From contig CP075368.1 in assembly GCA_019454185.1 (NCBI GenBank), forward strand, positions 372,001 through 436,000: a stretch of DNA of 64,000 nucleotides, in the 5' to 3' direction. The position numbers and the translations under genes are program-made. The first letter of the stretch is position 1. Every line of letters starts with the position of its first letter. The notes below the pieces were generated by a model that was given only the letters and a program-made list of their open reading frames with translations, had not been told where the DNA came from and made no database searches. This DNA is from Phycisphaeraceae bacterium. GTDB lineage: Bacteria > Planctomycetota > Phycisphaerae > Phycisphaerales > UBA1924. This document shows, in pieces, positions 54,309 through 62,599 of the stretch.

Positions 54309-55294
54309 CGAACGCCCCTGCGAAGCCATGCGTCGTCCTCCGGCGTGAAAGTGATCGCTTCCTTGGGGATCTTATCGAGGGAGAATGCCTGGAGGAACGT
54401 GATTGCGGTGATGGGCTCGGGCCTGTTGATCATGGCGCACCAGTAGGCGATCAGGCCGATCACGCGTTCGGGCATCACGCCGAGCGATCGATAGGTGTCG
54501 AGGCGCGTGTCGCCGTGGCGTTTGGCCAGACGACGCCCGTCGGGACCCTTGACGAGCGGCAGGTGTGTGTAGGTCGGCTCGTTGGGGAGGCCGAGGGCAC
54601 GGTAGAGCAGCAGTTGTCTTGCGGCAGAGTCCAGGAGATCATCGCCACGGACGACCTCGGTGATGCCCTGCCTTGAATCGTCGACGACGACGGCGAGCTG
54701 GTAGGCCGGAACCCGCTGCTTTGTCCAGACGATGAAGTCGCCAGCGATCTGCGAGATGTCGAATGAAGCGTGCCCGGCGAAGCGATCCTGGAGGTCGACC
54801 ACGCCCGGCTCGACGACGAATCGCCATGTCGCGGCGTCGTTGTCGAACCCGCGGTTCATCGCGGCTCGGTCGATGGGGGGCCTGAGACTCGCGGGGAATC
54901 GGACCTCTCGCGAGCCATCTTGCGGTGCGGATGCGGCGTCGGTCTGCGCGGCGGTGTGTCGATCAACTTCTGAGCGGGAGAGCGCCGTGGGGTAGGCGAG
55001 CCCGGACTCTGCCAGGCGCTGCATCGCGTTTCTATAGACGTCGGGCGTACTCGACTGCCAGGTTGGGCCTTCGTCCCAGTCGATGCCGAGCCATGCGAGT
55101 GTGTCGATGGCATGTGTGTCGGCACCCGGCTTAATGCGGGGACCGTCGAGATCTTCGATGCGGAGCAGGACGCTCCATCCGGCCTGACGTGCCATCGCCC
55201 AGTTGATGAGGAATGTGCGGGCGTTTCCGAGGTGCAGCGCGCCGGTGGGGGACGGCGCGAGTCTGGTCTTCGAATGTGGGGGTGCTTCATCCAC
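54305..55294 (-). CDS. gluQ: glutamyl-Q tRNA(Asp) synthetase-like protein
   Basis: Truncated glutamyl-tRNA-synthetase-like enzyme of 329 aa, without the anticodon-binding domain, so it matches GluQ-RS, which attaches glutamate to queuosine-34 of tRNA-Asp. The HIGH-type motif is APSPTGALHLGN (13-24) and KMSKS-type is RRLAKRHGD. Other motifs: LLRIEDLDGPRIKPGA, FRTQRVPAYQLAVVVDD-like WTKQRVPAYQLAVVVDDSRQ and GDDLLDSAARQLLLYRAL. The zinc cysteines of the E. coli enzyme are missing; the corresponding stretch reads AYPTALSRSEVDR. Start at 55294. Confidence 0.85.
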   Translation of the reverse strand: MDEAPPHSKTRLAPSPTGALHLGNARTFLINWAMARQAGWSVLLRIEDLDGPRIKPGADTHAIDTLAWLGIDWDEGPTWQSSTPDVYRNAMQRLAESGLAYPTALSRSEVDRHTAAQTDAASAPQDGSREVRFPASLRPPIDRAAMNRGFDNDAATWRFVVEPGVVDLQDRFAGHASFDISQIAGDFIVWTKQRVPAYQLAVVVDDSRQGITEVVRGDDLLDSAARQLLLYRALGLPNEPTYTHLPLVKGPDGRRLAKRHGDTRLDTYRSLGVMPERVIGLIAYWCAMINRPEPITAITFLQAFSLDKIPKEAITFTPEDDAWLRRGVR

Positions 55295-55412
55295 AGGTCG
55301 TCAAGGAGTCGTCTCTCCCGTGCGGCACGCCCGGGTGCGTTGCGCGCCGGCATCGGGTAGCATACCTCATACGCCCGCTGTCCGGGCCGACCACATCGCA
55401 GCCGGAGTTGCC

Positions 55413-55703
55413 ATGCAAAAGCTCAACGAGGATCAGATCCAGGCAGAGCTGGCGAAGCTCCCCGAATGGTCTGAGACCGGCGAGGCGATCCATCGGACAT
55501 ACGGCTTTCAGGACTTTGTTCAGTCGATGGGGTTTGTGACGCGGGTTGCTGAGGAGGCGGAGCGGTCGCAGCACCACCCGGACATTCTGATTCGCTACAA
55601 CAAGGTCACGCTGACGCTTTCGACGCACGATGCGGGCGGGATCACGATGAAGGACTTTGACCTCGCGTCCAAAGCGGATGGGTTTGCGAAGGCGCAGAGG
55701 TAG
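55413..55703 (+). CDS. pterin-4a-carbinolamine dehydratase
   Basis: Dehydratase of the PhhB/DCoH family, 96 aa, which recycles the tetrahydropterin cofactor. The family pattern is complete: AEEAERSQHHPDILIRYNKV, TLTLSTHDAGGITMKDFDLA, with the active-site His-His-Pro. The ATG at 55413 has GGAG 6 nt upstream. No aromatic hydroxylase is nearby. It is divergent from gluQ and converges on the HNH gene. Confidence 0.93.
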   Translation: MQKLNEDQIQAELAKLPEWSETGEAIHRTYGFQDFVQSMGFVTRVAEEAERSQHHPDILIRYNKVTLTLSTHDAGGITMKDFDLASKADGFAKAQR

Positions 55704-55783
55704 AGCAAGAACACCTGCTCGGCTCTTTGGGGCGTTGGATTTGTGTGTCGGGCACGGCTTGAGCGGGTGCGATCCACACACGA

Positions 55784-56515
55784 TCAGCGAAGTTCGACGC
55801 TCCAGTACGCGTGGTCGAGGAATGCCTTCCACGACTGGTACTTCTCGCTGCCGAGGCGCAGGGTCACGAGCGGGTTGCGCTTGGGGCGGATGGGACGGCG
55901 GACGAGTTTCATGCTCGCCTGATCGGGCGTTCTGCCGCCCTTTCGAGCGTTGCATCTGATGCAGGCGCAGACGAGGTTTTCCCACGTGTCTTGTCCGCCC
56001 TGTGTGCGGGGCACGACGTGGTCTATCGACAGCTCGCTTGTGGAGAAGTGGCGGCCGCAGTACTGGCAGGTGTTGCGGTCGCGAGCGAAGAGATTGCGTC
56101 GGTTCAGCTTCACGACCTGGGCGGGGAGGCGGTCGTAGCCGAGGAGGCGCACGATGCGCGGCACGGCGATCTCTGTCCGGGTGGTGCGAACCCAGTCGTG
56201 GCGTTCGCGTTCGAATTGGCGCTGGAGCTCGGCGATCTCGCACCACGACTCAAAGTCGTAATTCAGGTACTTGCCGTCTTCGACGTGGACGACCTCGGCG
56301 ATGTTGCGGACGAGGAGGCAGAACGCTCTGCGCGCGGAGACGACGCGGACGGCGGCGAACGCCCGGTTGAGCACGAGCACTTTTGCGTTCATGCCGTCAG
56401 CGCCGAGCATGCCGGGAACGATGGCGAGCCCGCCCGACGAAGAGACAGCGACATCCGTGTCGTCGAGGATGTGCCCCGGAAGGCCGATTCCATGCTCGGC
56501 TGTGTCGCCTTGCAT
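55784..56515 (-). CDS. HNH endonuclease family protein
   Basis: HNH-fold protein of 243 aa. The conserved core MNAKVLVLNRAFAAVRVVSA is typical of a widespread HNH group. The zinc and catalytic motifs are CQYCGRHFSTSELSIDHVVP and NLVCACIRCNARKGGRTPDQ. The start at 56515 has GAGAGG about 5 nt upstream; internal ATGs at residues 36 and 42 are also possible and would match shorter homologues. Role in DNA metabolism is unknown; these genes are usually single-copy chromosomal genes, not restriction systems. Confidence 0.88.
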   Translation of the reverse strand: MQGDTAEHGIGLPGHILDDTDVAVSSSGGLAIVPGMLGADGMNAKVLVLNRAFAAVRVVSARRAFCLLVRNIAEVVHVEDGKYLNYDFESWCEIAELQRQFERERHDWVRTTRTEIAVPRIVRLLGYDRLPAQVVKLNRRNLFARDRNTCQYCGRHFSTSELSIDHVVPRTQGGQDTWENLVCACIRCNARKGGRTPDQASMKLVRRPIRPKRNPLVTLRLGSEKYQSWKAFLDHAYWSVELR

Positions 56516-56721
56516 ATCTCCCTCTCAAGTCGTGGCTCCGCCACGCACCCGTAACCTTACAGATCGGCTCGCTGCCTATCAAGTCCGAAGGGAATGCCAA
56601 ATCTCTTGCTCACAAAGACTTCGCACCCGGCATGTCGGTTGAGGCCCCCTTCGATCGGTACGGTGCGGCTTTGGGGCTGGGCGTCCGAGAAATGCTGTGG
56701 AGGGGCATTGGATGCCGGGAT

Positions 56722-58335
56722 TCAGTGCCTGAAGTGTCTGTTTCCGGTGATGAGGCAGGTGACCCCCCGTTTTTCGCAGAGGTCGAAGGTCTCTTGATCG
56801 CGCTTCGAGCCCCCGGGATGGACGATGACGCGCACGCCAGCATCTATCAGAACGGTGGGGCCATCCGGGAAGGGGAAAAAGGCGTCAGAGAGGGCGATGG
56901 CACCCGAGGCGAGCGGGCCTGCCTTCTGGGTGGCGATGCGGCAGGAAGCGAGGCGGTCCATCTGTCCCGCGCCCGCGCCGAAGAGACGAAGGCAACCGCC
57001 ATCGGCAGTCGTTGAGTCGATGCCGCCGATTGCGATGGCGTTGCTTGAGAGCGAGCGGCAGACGATTTCGAGCATCGCGGCGGCGGCGAGTGTCTGCTCG
57101 GTTGGGGTCGGTCCTGAGGTGTGTGTCCAGCCGGATGTGTCGCCGACGCGTGTGTCCTGGTCCTGTGCGAGCATCCCGCCGGAGATCGAGCGCAGTTCCA
57201 CCCTGCCGGTGCGGCCGGATCGGAACGGACCTGTTTCGAGGATCCTCACGTTCGACCAGCGTTGTGCGATCATCGCGGCAGCGTTGGGCGTGTAGGCCGG
57301 CGCGATGACGACCTCGAAAAAGGTGCCTTCTCGGACGATTCTCTCTGCTGCTGTTTCGTCGATCTCGCCGTTGCACGCGAGTATGCCGCCGAACGCGGCG
57401 AGGGGATCACCCGCGATTGCCCCGTCGATGGCGGCGAGGGGCGAGCGGCCGATCGCGGCTCCGCATGGGTTCGTGTGCTTGACGACGCACGCGCCGATGT
57501 GAGCGGTTTCGCGGGGGAGGCCGCGCATCATGGCGACGAGATCGAGAGCAGCGGCGGCATCGAGGATGTTGTTGTAACCCAGTTGCTTGCCGTGGATCTG
57601 GCGTGCGTTTCCGATGCTTGTTTCCTGCGAGGTCGGATCGACATAGAGGGCGGCGCGTTGGTGCGGGTTCTCGCCGTAGCGAAGCTCTTCCTGCTTCACG
57701 AGGCGCGGCGAGAGCACGGGGGGAAAGGGGGAACCGTCGCGCTTGCCGAGATGTGTGGCGATCGCGGCGTCGTACTTGCTGGTCCGGCTGAAGGCGGCTG
57801 CCGCGAGTTCGGCCCGGAGGCGGTAGGTCGTGCAGCCGTCATGTGCGGCGAGTTCTGAGACCACGCGGTCGTACTGATCCGGGCTCGTGACGACGGTCAC
57901 GGAGGCGAAGTTCTTCGCTCCTGAGCGGATCATGGAAGGGCCGCCGATGTCGATCTGTTCGATGGCTTCGGCATCGGTGACGCCTTCGCGAGCGATCGTC
58001 TGTTCGAAGGGATAGAGGTTCACGCAGACGAGATCGATCTCTCGGATGCCGTGGGCCTTGAGTGTGGAGACATGGTCGGGGTTTGACCTGAGCGCGAGCA
58101 GGCCGCCGTGGATCGCCGGGTGCAGCGTCTTAACCCTGCCGTCGAGCATCTCGGGGAAGCCGGTGAAGGCGTCGATCGGCGTGACCGGAAGCCCGGCGTC
58201 GGCAAGGGCCTTCGCGGTTCCACCTGTCGAGATGAGTTCGACCCCTCGCTCGGTGAGGGCGCGTGCGAATGGCACAAGGTCCGTTTTGTCACTGACGCTC
58301 AGGAGCGCACGGGCGATCCGCACATGGTCCGACAT
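56722..58335 (-). CDS. purH: bifunctional AICAR transformylase/IMP cyclohydrolase
   Basis: Last two steps of IMP synthesis, 537 aa. The N-terminal MGS-like cyclohydrolase domain is LLSVSDKTDLVPFARALTER and GFPEMLDGRVKTLHPAIHGG. The transformylase domain begins near residue 200 with RYGENPHQRAALYVD, has the catalytic KHTNPCGAAIG, GDPLAAFGGILACNGEIDET and ends with DAFFPFPDGPTVLIDAGVRV. GGAGGCGAGGCGAG gives a strong SD for the start at 58335. It is 31 bp upstream of, and co-directional with, no other pur gene. Confidence 0.96.
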   Translation of the reverse strand: MSDHVRIARALLSVSDKTDLVPFARALTERGVELISTGGTAKALADAGLPVTPIDAFTGFPEMLDGRVKTLHPAIHGGLLALRSNPDHVSTLKAHGIREIDLVCVNLYPFEQTIAREGVTDAEAIEQIDIGGPSMIRSGAKNFASVTVVTSPDQYDRVVSELAAHDGCTTYRLRAELAAAAFSRTSKYDAAIATHLGKRDGSPFPPVLSPRLVKQEELRYGENPHQRAALYVDPTSQETSIGNARQIHGKQLGYNNILDAAAALDLVAMMRGLPRETAHIGACVVKHTNPCGAAIGRSPLAAIDGAIAGDPLAAFGGILACNGEIDETAAERIVREGTFFEVVIAPAYTPNAAAMIAQRWSNVRILETGPFRSGRTGRVELRSISGGMLAQDQDTRVGDTSGWTHTSGPTPTEQTLAAAAMLEIVCRSLSSNAIAIGGIDSTTADGGCLRLFGAGAGQMDRLASCRIATQKAGPLASGAIALSDAFFPFPDGPTVLIDAGVRVIVHPGGSKRDQETFDLCEKRGVTCLITGNRHFRH

Positions 58336-58366
58336 CTCGCCTCGCCTCCAGGGGCACCCCCTTCGC

Positions 58367-59497
58367 TTAACGAGGGAGATACTTTCCGATTTTGCCCTTT
58401 GCGTCGGTGACATAGATCACCGGGTCTGTGGATCCATCTGTGGAAAGGATCGAGACGCCCGGCAACTCGACCTTTGAGAGGATGTCACCGGTCGATGGCT
58501 CGATGAGCGATGCGGAGCGTCCATCCCACACGATGACGTTGACCCCTCTGGAGCAGACGACCGTTCCACGAAGGTCTTTGTTTTCCCACCTGACGTTGCC
58601 AGTCGAGGGCTCGATCGAGCAGAGGCCGCGTTCGGGAAGTTCACAGTAGAGCATGCCGCCGATGACGGAGGGCTGGACGGTGAGGGGGCGTGAGGTGCGG
58701 ATGCGCCAGGCGATTCTGGCACCGTCGGGGTCGATGCCGTAGAGCGACTGGTCGCTGCCTGCGACAAACATCAGGTTTCCGTCGGATACCGGGTCGGTGG
58801 TGACGCCGCCGAAGAGGCGAACTCGCCCGAGGAGCGAGCCGCTCGATGCGTCGAGGATGACGGTGTCGCCCGTCTGCGCGACCACACCGACGGCCGAGCC
58901 GATACGGACCGGGGCGCGTTCGATTGCGCCGGACGTGCGGAAACCCCAGAGCTTGACGCCGAGGCCACGGACGTGGGCCATGACCTCGCCGACGGATGTG
59001 CCGTAGATCAGCAGGTCGCCGTCCTGGACTGGCCTGGTTGTGATCACTCGCTCGAAGCTTTCTCTGCCGACGAGCGTGCCGGTGTCGATGGCGAGGGTGA
59101 AGAGCTCGGTCTCTGCGGAGGCGTGGATGAAGCGTCCTTCGCGTGTAGGGGTTGTAAAGAGTGTCAGAGGTCCGGCGAGCTGGCTGGCCCAGCGGACGCC
59201 TCCGTTGCTCGCTTCGAGGATCGAGAGCGTGCTGCCGGATTCCTGGAAAGCCAGCACATCTCCCATGGGCTCCATGAACCTGGGTTTCTGGCCTTTGTCA
59301 ACGAAGGCGAAGCCCCTCCAGTCGAGTTTGTAACCGAGTTGCCCGAAGGCGTCGGCTTGGGGGTCCTGAGGGACTGCGGACTTGGTTCGCGAGGAAGTGG
59401 TCTCGCAACCCGTTGCAAGGCAGCAGGTTGCGATGGTCGCGCAGGTGAGAAGAATGAGCGAGCGGCTCAGGGAGGACCGATTCTGCTGGTCGCGCAT
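58367..59497 (-). CDS. lipoprotein with PQQ-like beta-propeller repeats
   Basis: Predicted lipoprotein of 376 aa. The signal (SRSLILLTCATIATCCLATG) ends in the lipobox LATGC. The mature part has repeating PQQ-like blades such as LSILEASNGGVRWASQLAGP, VILDASSGSLLGRVRLFGGV and LCSIEPSTGNVRWENKDLRG; about seven blades fit the length. It resembles BamB-type or PQQ-repeat scaffolds in the outer membrane. Start at 59497 with TAAGGT upstream (leaderless type). It lies 31 bp upstream of purH. Confidence 0.82.
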   Translation of the reverse strand: MRDQQNRSSLSRSLILLTCATIATCCLATGCETTSSRTKSAVPQDPQADAFGQLGYKLDWRGFAFVDKGQKPRFMEPMGDVLAFQESGSTLSILEASNGGVRWASQLAGPLTLFTTPTREGRFIHASAETELFTLAIDTGTLVGRESFERVITTRPVQDGDLLIYGTSVGEVMAHVRGLGVKLWGFRTSGAIERAPVRIGSAVGVVAQTGDTVILDASSGSLLGRVRLFGGVTTDPVSDGNLMFVAGSDQSLYGIDPDGARIAWRIRTSRPLTVQPSVIGGMLYCELPERGLCSIEPSTGNVRWENKDLRGTVVCSRGVNVIVWDGRSASLIEPSTGDILSKVELPGVSILSTDGSTDPVIYVTDAKGKIGKYLPR

Positions 59498-59505
59498 GGA
59501 ACCCA

Positions 59506-59511
59506 ACCTTA
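59506..59511 (-). promoter_or_regulatory. TAAGGT -10 hexamer of the PQQ-repeat gene
   Basis: On the minus strand TAAGGT ends 8 nt before the ATG at 59497; no Shine-Dalgarno is present. Confidence 0.35.
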
Positions 59512-59650
59512 CTTCTTCCCACGTCGATGCCCCAAGCCGCCGAACGCGGGCGGAATCCGGGGGCGTGGCAGTATGGACAGGGGTTCCCTGCCAGTCAAGC
59601 CCGGTGCTTGCCTTGATACCCCCTCTGATGCCCCTCTCAACCCTGCGAAC

Positions 59651-59656
59651 TACCCT
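59651..59656 (+). promoter_or_regulatory. TACCCT -10 hexamer of ribE
   Basis: TACCCT ends 6 nt before the ribE ATG. A leaderless start would leave no room for an FMN riboswitch, and none is seen. Confidence 0.45.
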
Positions 59657-59662
59657 TGCAGC

Positions 59663-60274
59663 ATGTTTACAGGCATCATCGAGTGCACCGGTTCCCTCCA
59701 CGCACTCAACCCGACCCAGACCGGATCCGAGCTCCTGATCGATGCCGGGGGATGGGGCGTTGGGTTCGCACCGGGCGAGTCGATCTCTGTTTCCGGCTGC
59801 TGTTTGACGCTCGCCCCACGACCAGGGACGGCGTCGGGCCTGCTGCGCTTCGATGTGGTGCCCGAGACGCTCTCCAAGACGACGCTGGGCTTCATCGGCC
59901 CTGGAACGCGGGTGAACTTGGAGCGGGCGGCGACGGCGGCGACGCTGATGGGCGGGCACGTTGTGCAGGGGCACGTGGAAGGAGTAGGCATCGTACGAGG
60001 CGTGAAAGAGGTCGGGGAATGGCGAGTCACCATCGAGGCGCCTTCGGAACTGCTCCCCTGTATCACGCCAAAGGGCTCGGTCGCTGTCGAGGGGGTCTCC
60101 CTGACTATCGCTTCGGTGGATGTGGCGGCTTCATCGTTCGATGTCGCGTTGATCCCGACGACGCTCGACCTGACCACTTTGCGAGATCTGCGCGTCGGCA
60201 GCCGAGTCAATATCGAGACAGACATCCTCGCAAGGACGGTCGTTCACTTCATGCGGCATTTCACGGACCGGTGA
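59663..60274 (+). CDS. ribE: riboflavin synthase alpha chain
   Basis: Converts two molecules of 6,7-dimethyl-8-ribityllumazine to riboflavin; 203 aa. The N-terminal MFTGIIECTGSL is diagnostic. The two lumazine-binding repeats are GESISVSGCCLTLAP with NLERAATAATLMGGHVVQGH, and GSVAVEGVSLTIASVDVAAS with VNIETDILARTVVHFMRHF. Conserved His and Cys of the active site are present. It stands apart from other rib genes, divergent from the PQQ-repeat gene. Confidence 0.96.
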   Translation: MFTGIIECTGSLHALNPTQTGSELLIDAGGWGVGFAPGESISVSGCCLTLAPRPGTASGLLRFDVVPETLSKTTLGFIGPGTRVNLERAATAATLMGGHVVQGHVEGVGIVRGVKEVGEWRVTIEAPSELLPCITPKGSVAVEGVSLTIASVDVAASSFDVALIPTTLDLTTLRDLRVGSRVNIETDILARTVVHFMRHFTDR

Positions 60275-60409
60275 TCGGCATGCAATGGCCCGGTGCCCCC
60301 TCGGGGGAGGGGGCGCGGTAGACTCTGTGCGGGATATGCTGCGGATCATTTCCTGATCTGCTCCAGAACGGGCGTTCAAACGGCGGCAACTCGCCCTAGC
60401 ATCCTCCGT

Positions 60410-60483
60410 GCGGCCGTAGCTCAGTTGGATAGAGCGGCGGTTTCCTAAACCGCAGGTCGTGGGTTCGAATCCCGCCGGCCGTG
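60410..60483 (+). tRNA. tRNA-Arg (CCU anticodon)
   Basis: A full cloverleaf of 74 nt. Acceptor GCGGCCG pairs with CGGCCGU (one G-U at position 1-72), D arm GCTC/GAGC, anticodon stem GCGGT/ACCGC around loop TTCCTAA (anticodon CCT at 60444-60446), and T arm GTGGG-TTCGAAT-CCCGC. The CCA end is not encoded. It reads the AGG codon. It sits between ribE and the cytochrome gene, each about 100 bp away. Confidence 0.96.
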
Positions 60484-60586
60484 TTGACCGATTTTCAGTC
60501 GGCTTCACCCCAGCCGCCTTTGCTCGAGATGTCCCGATTACGCCCCACGTCATTCCTTCACGACAGGGGTTCGGAGAGACCCTCGC

Positions 60587-62101
60587 ATGTCGATTTTCAA
60601 GCCCACCGCGCGAGCAGGCCGCTTGCTCCTCGCGGTCGTCGTTGCTTTCACCCCGTTCGGGTATTCAGCTGTGGCGCACGGACAAACAGCGGCCCAGCTC
60701 TGGAACAACAACTGCGTCTCGTGTCATGGGCAGAATGCACAGGGCGGCAACGCATCGAGCATGCTGGATGACGAGTGGCTGACCGGTCCGACCGATCGCC
60801 ATCTGTTTGATGCGACGAAGAACGGGATTGTGGAGTCGGGGATGCCCGCGTATGGGGGGGCACTCACGGACGAGCAGATCTGGTCGCTGGTCGTACATAT
60901 ACGCGAGTTGCGGGCCGCGAACGAGCGGGCTCGAACCGGCTCGCCGAAGCCGGATCGCGACGGTGTGTATGCGACAGCGCACGAGCGGTTCAGGGTCGAG
61001 CGCGTGATTACGCGAGGCCTCGACATCCCGTGGTCGGTTGATTTTGTGCCCGCCGCCGGTCCTGAGGGCTCGCCCTCGGGCGTGATGCTTGTGACGAGCC
61101 GCTCCGGGGCTCTGCAGGTCTGGGCACGAGAATCCCTGAGTTCGCCGGTGGCTGGTGTGCCAGCGGTACGGAATCGAGGTCAAGGCGGCTTGATGGATGT
61201 GGCCGTGCATCCCGAGTACCGCTCGAACGGCTGGGTTTATCTCACGTTCTCTGATGCTCAGGGGAGCGGGCCTCGTGGACCGGGGTTCACGAAGGTCGTG
61301 CGAGGGAGGATCAAGGGCAAGGGATCTGAGTGGCGTTGGACGGATGAGGAGACGATTTTCGAGGCGAAGTCTGAGCACTACAGCAACGGGGATATCCACT
61401 TCGGGAGCCGCATCGTCTTTGAGCATGCTTCGATCAACGGGGCGGAGCCGGAATGGCTCGTGTACTTCTGCATGGGTGAGCGGGGTGTGATGGATCTTGC
61501 GCAGCGTCTGGATCGGCCGAACGGGAAGATCTTCCGCTTCCATGACGACGGGCGCATCCCCGCGGACAACCCGTTTGTCGGGCAGAGCGGCGTGTACGAG
61601 GCGATCTGGTCGTATGGGCATCGCAACCCGCAGGGACTGGCATTCGGCCTGGATGGTCGGCTGTGGGACACGGAGCACGGGCCGCGCGGGGGCGATGAGT
61701 TGAATCTCGTGCAACGTGGGAAGAACTACGGGTGGCCTTTGGTCTCCTTCGGAATCAATTACAGCGATGCGCCATTCCGCACGCCGTGGCCCACCGAGGG
61801 TCAGGACTTCGTGATGCCGGTGTATGTCTGGCTCCCCTCCATCGCTGCGTGCGGGCTTGACACTGTGCGTGCGGGTCCTGATGGCGAGGCGTTTCCGGCG
61901 TGGAGGGGCGACCTGGTCGCGGGTGGCCTGGCTGGGCAGACCGTTGAGCGGCTGCGCATCGAGGGCGAATCCGTTGTTGAGCGAGAGGAACTGATTCACG
62001 GGATGGGTCGGGTGAGGGATGTTGTCACGGGTCCTGATGGTTCGATCTATGTGGTGCTGAACCAGCCGGACCATGTGATCCGGCTTGTGCCTGCGAAGTG
62101 A
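60587..62101 (+). CDS. c-type cytochrome/PQQ-dependent sugar dehydrogenase fusion
   Basis: Secreted oxidoreductase of 504 aa. A signal peptide (AGRLLLAVVVAFTPFGYSAV) precedes a cytochrome c domain with haem motif NCVSCHG and axial Met in ESGMPAYGG. Residues 135-500 are a soluble glucose/aldose dehydrogenase-type six-bladed propeller: ITRGLDIPWSVDFVPA, QGGLMDVAVHPEYRSNGWVY, YGHRNPQGLAFG and DTEHGPRGGDELNLV. The fused haem would receive electrons from the PQQ site. GGAG lies 11 nt before the ATG. Confidence 0.87.
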   Translation: MSIFKPTARAGRLLLAVVVAFTPFGYSAVAHGQTAAQLWNNNCVSCHGQNAQGGNASSMLDDEWLTGPTDRHLFDATKNGIVESGMPAYGGALTDEQIWSLVVHIRELRAANERARTGSPKPDRDGVYATAHERFRVERVITRGLDIPWSVDFVPAAGPEGSPSGVMLVTSRSGALQVWARESLSSPVAGVPAVRNRGQGGLMDVAVHPEYRSNGWVYLTFSDAQGSGPRGPGFTKVVRGRIKGKGSEWRWTDEETIFEAKSEHYSNGDIHFGSRIVFEHASINGAEPEWLVYFCMGERGVMDLAQRLDRPNGKIFRFHDDGRIPADNPFVGQSGVYEAIWSYGHRNPQGLAFGLDGRLWDTEHGPRGGDELNLVQRGKNYGWPLVSFGINYSDAPFRTPWPTEGQDFVMPVYVWLPSIAACGLDTVRAGPDGEAFPAWRGDLVAGGLAGQTVERLRIEGESVVEREELIHGMGRVRDVVTGPDGSIYVVLNQPDHVIRLVPAK

Positions 62102-62206
62102 GTGCCCGCGCGGCGAGGTTTAAGTGACACGGCCGTGACGGCGGATCGCACTGTTTCTCTTCGGTTCTGGTACAACTCCGGGACACACAGCTACCGGAGG
62201 TGCATG

Positions 62207-62569
62207 ATGAATCGAGGGTTTGGTCGGCGATTTCCTGCAACGTTGGCCGTTGTGATTGGTCTTGCGGCGTCGAGCGCGGTGTTCTTGGGCTTTACGAGAC
62301 AGCCGGGGCATGCGCGCGTGGCTCCGAGGGTCGAGCATGGTGTGCTGACCTTCGTAGGGACGGATGCGACGTTCTTGACTTCCGATGCACGAGCGCGACG
62401 CTGGCAGGAGATCGTCAAGGCGGCGGGTCAGCCCGTGGTCGAGGAGTACAACCGCATGTCGATTGTGGACACGATGGTCAACGGCGGGTGGGAGATCGTG
62501 GAGTACGAGTTCCTGCTCGACGCGGCGAATGGCGATGTTGAGAGGTATCTGCTCCGACGCACACGCTGA
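62207..62569 (+). CDS. small exported hypothetical protein
   Basis: Protein of 120 aa. The N-terminal part (RFPATLAVVIGLAASSAVFL) is a signal or anchor helix; the rest is a small alpha/beta domain (WQEIVKAAGQPVVEEYNRMS, NGGWEIVEYEFLLDAANGDV). I do not recognise the family. GGAGG lies 6 nt before the ATG at 62207; another ATG at 62204 is immediately upstream. It is 105 bp after the dehydrogenase and converges on the DUF6786 gene. Confidence 0.65.
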   Translation: MNRGFGRRFPATLAVVIGLAASSAVFLGFTRQPGHARVAPRVEHGVLTFVGTDATFLTSDARARRWQEIVKAAGQPVVEEYNRMSIVDTMVNGGWEIVEYEFLLDAANGDVERYLLRRTR

Positions 62570-62599
62570 CCATCGAGTGGGGACAGCGTCCGCGAATGG

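Noticed and set aside
59560..59662. FMN riboswitch before ribE
   Set aside because: No conserved aptamer words, and the TACCCT hexamer 6 nt before the start leaves no leader.
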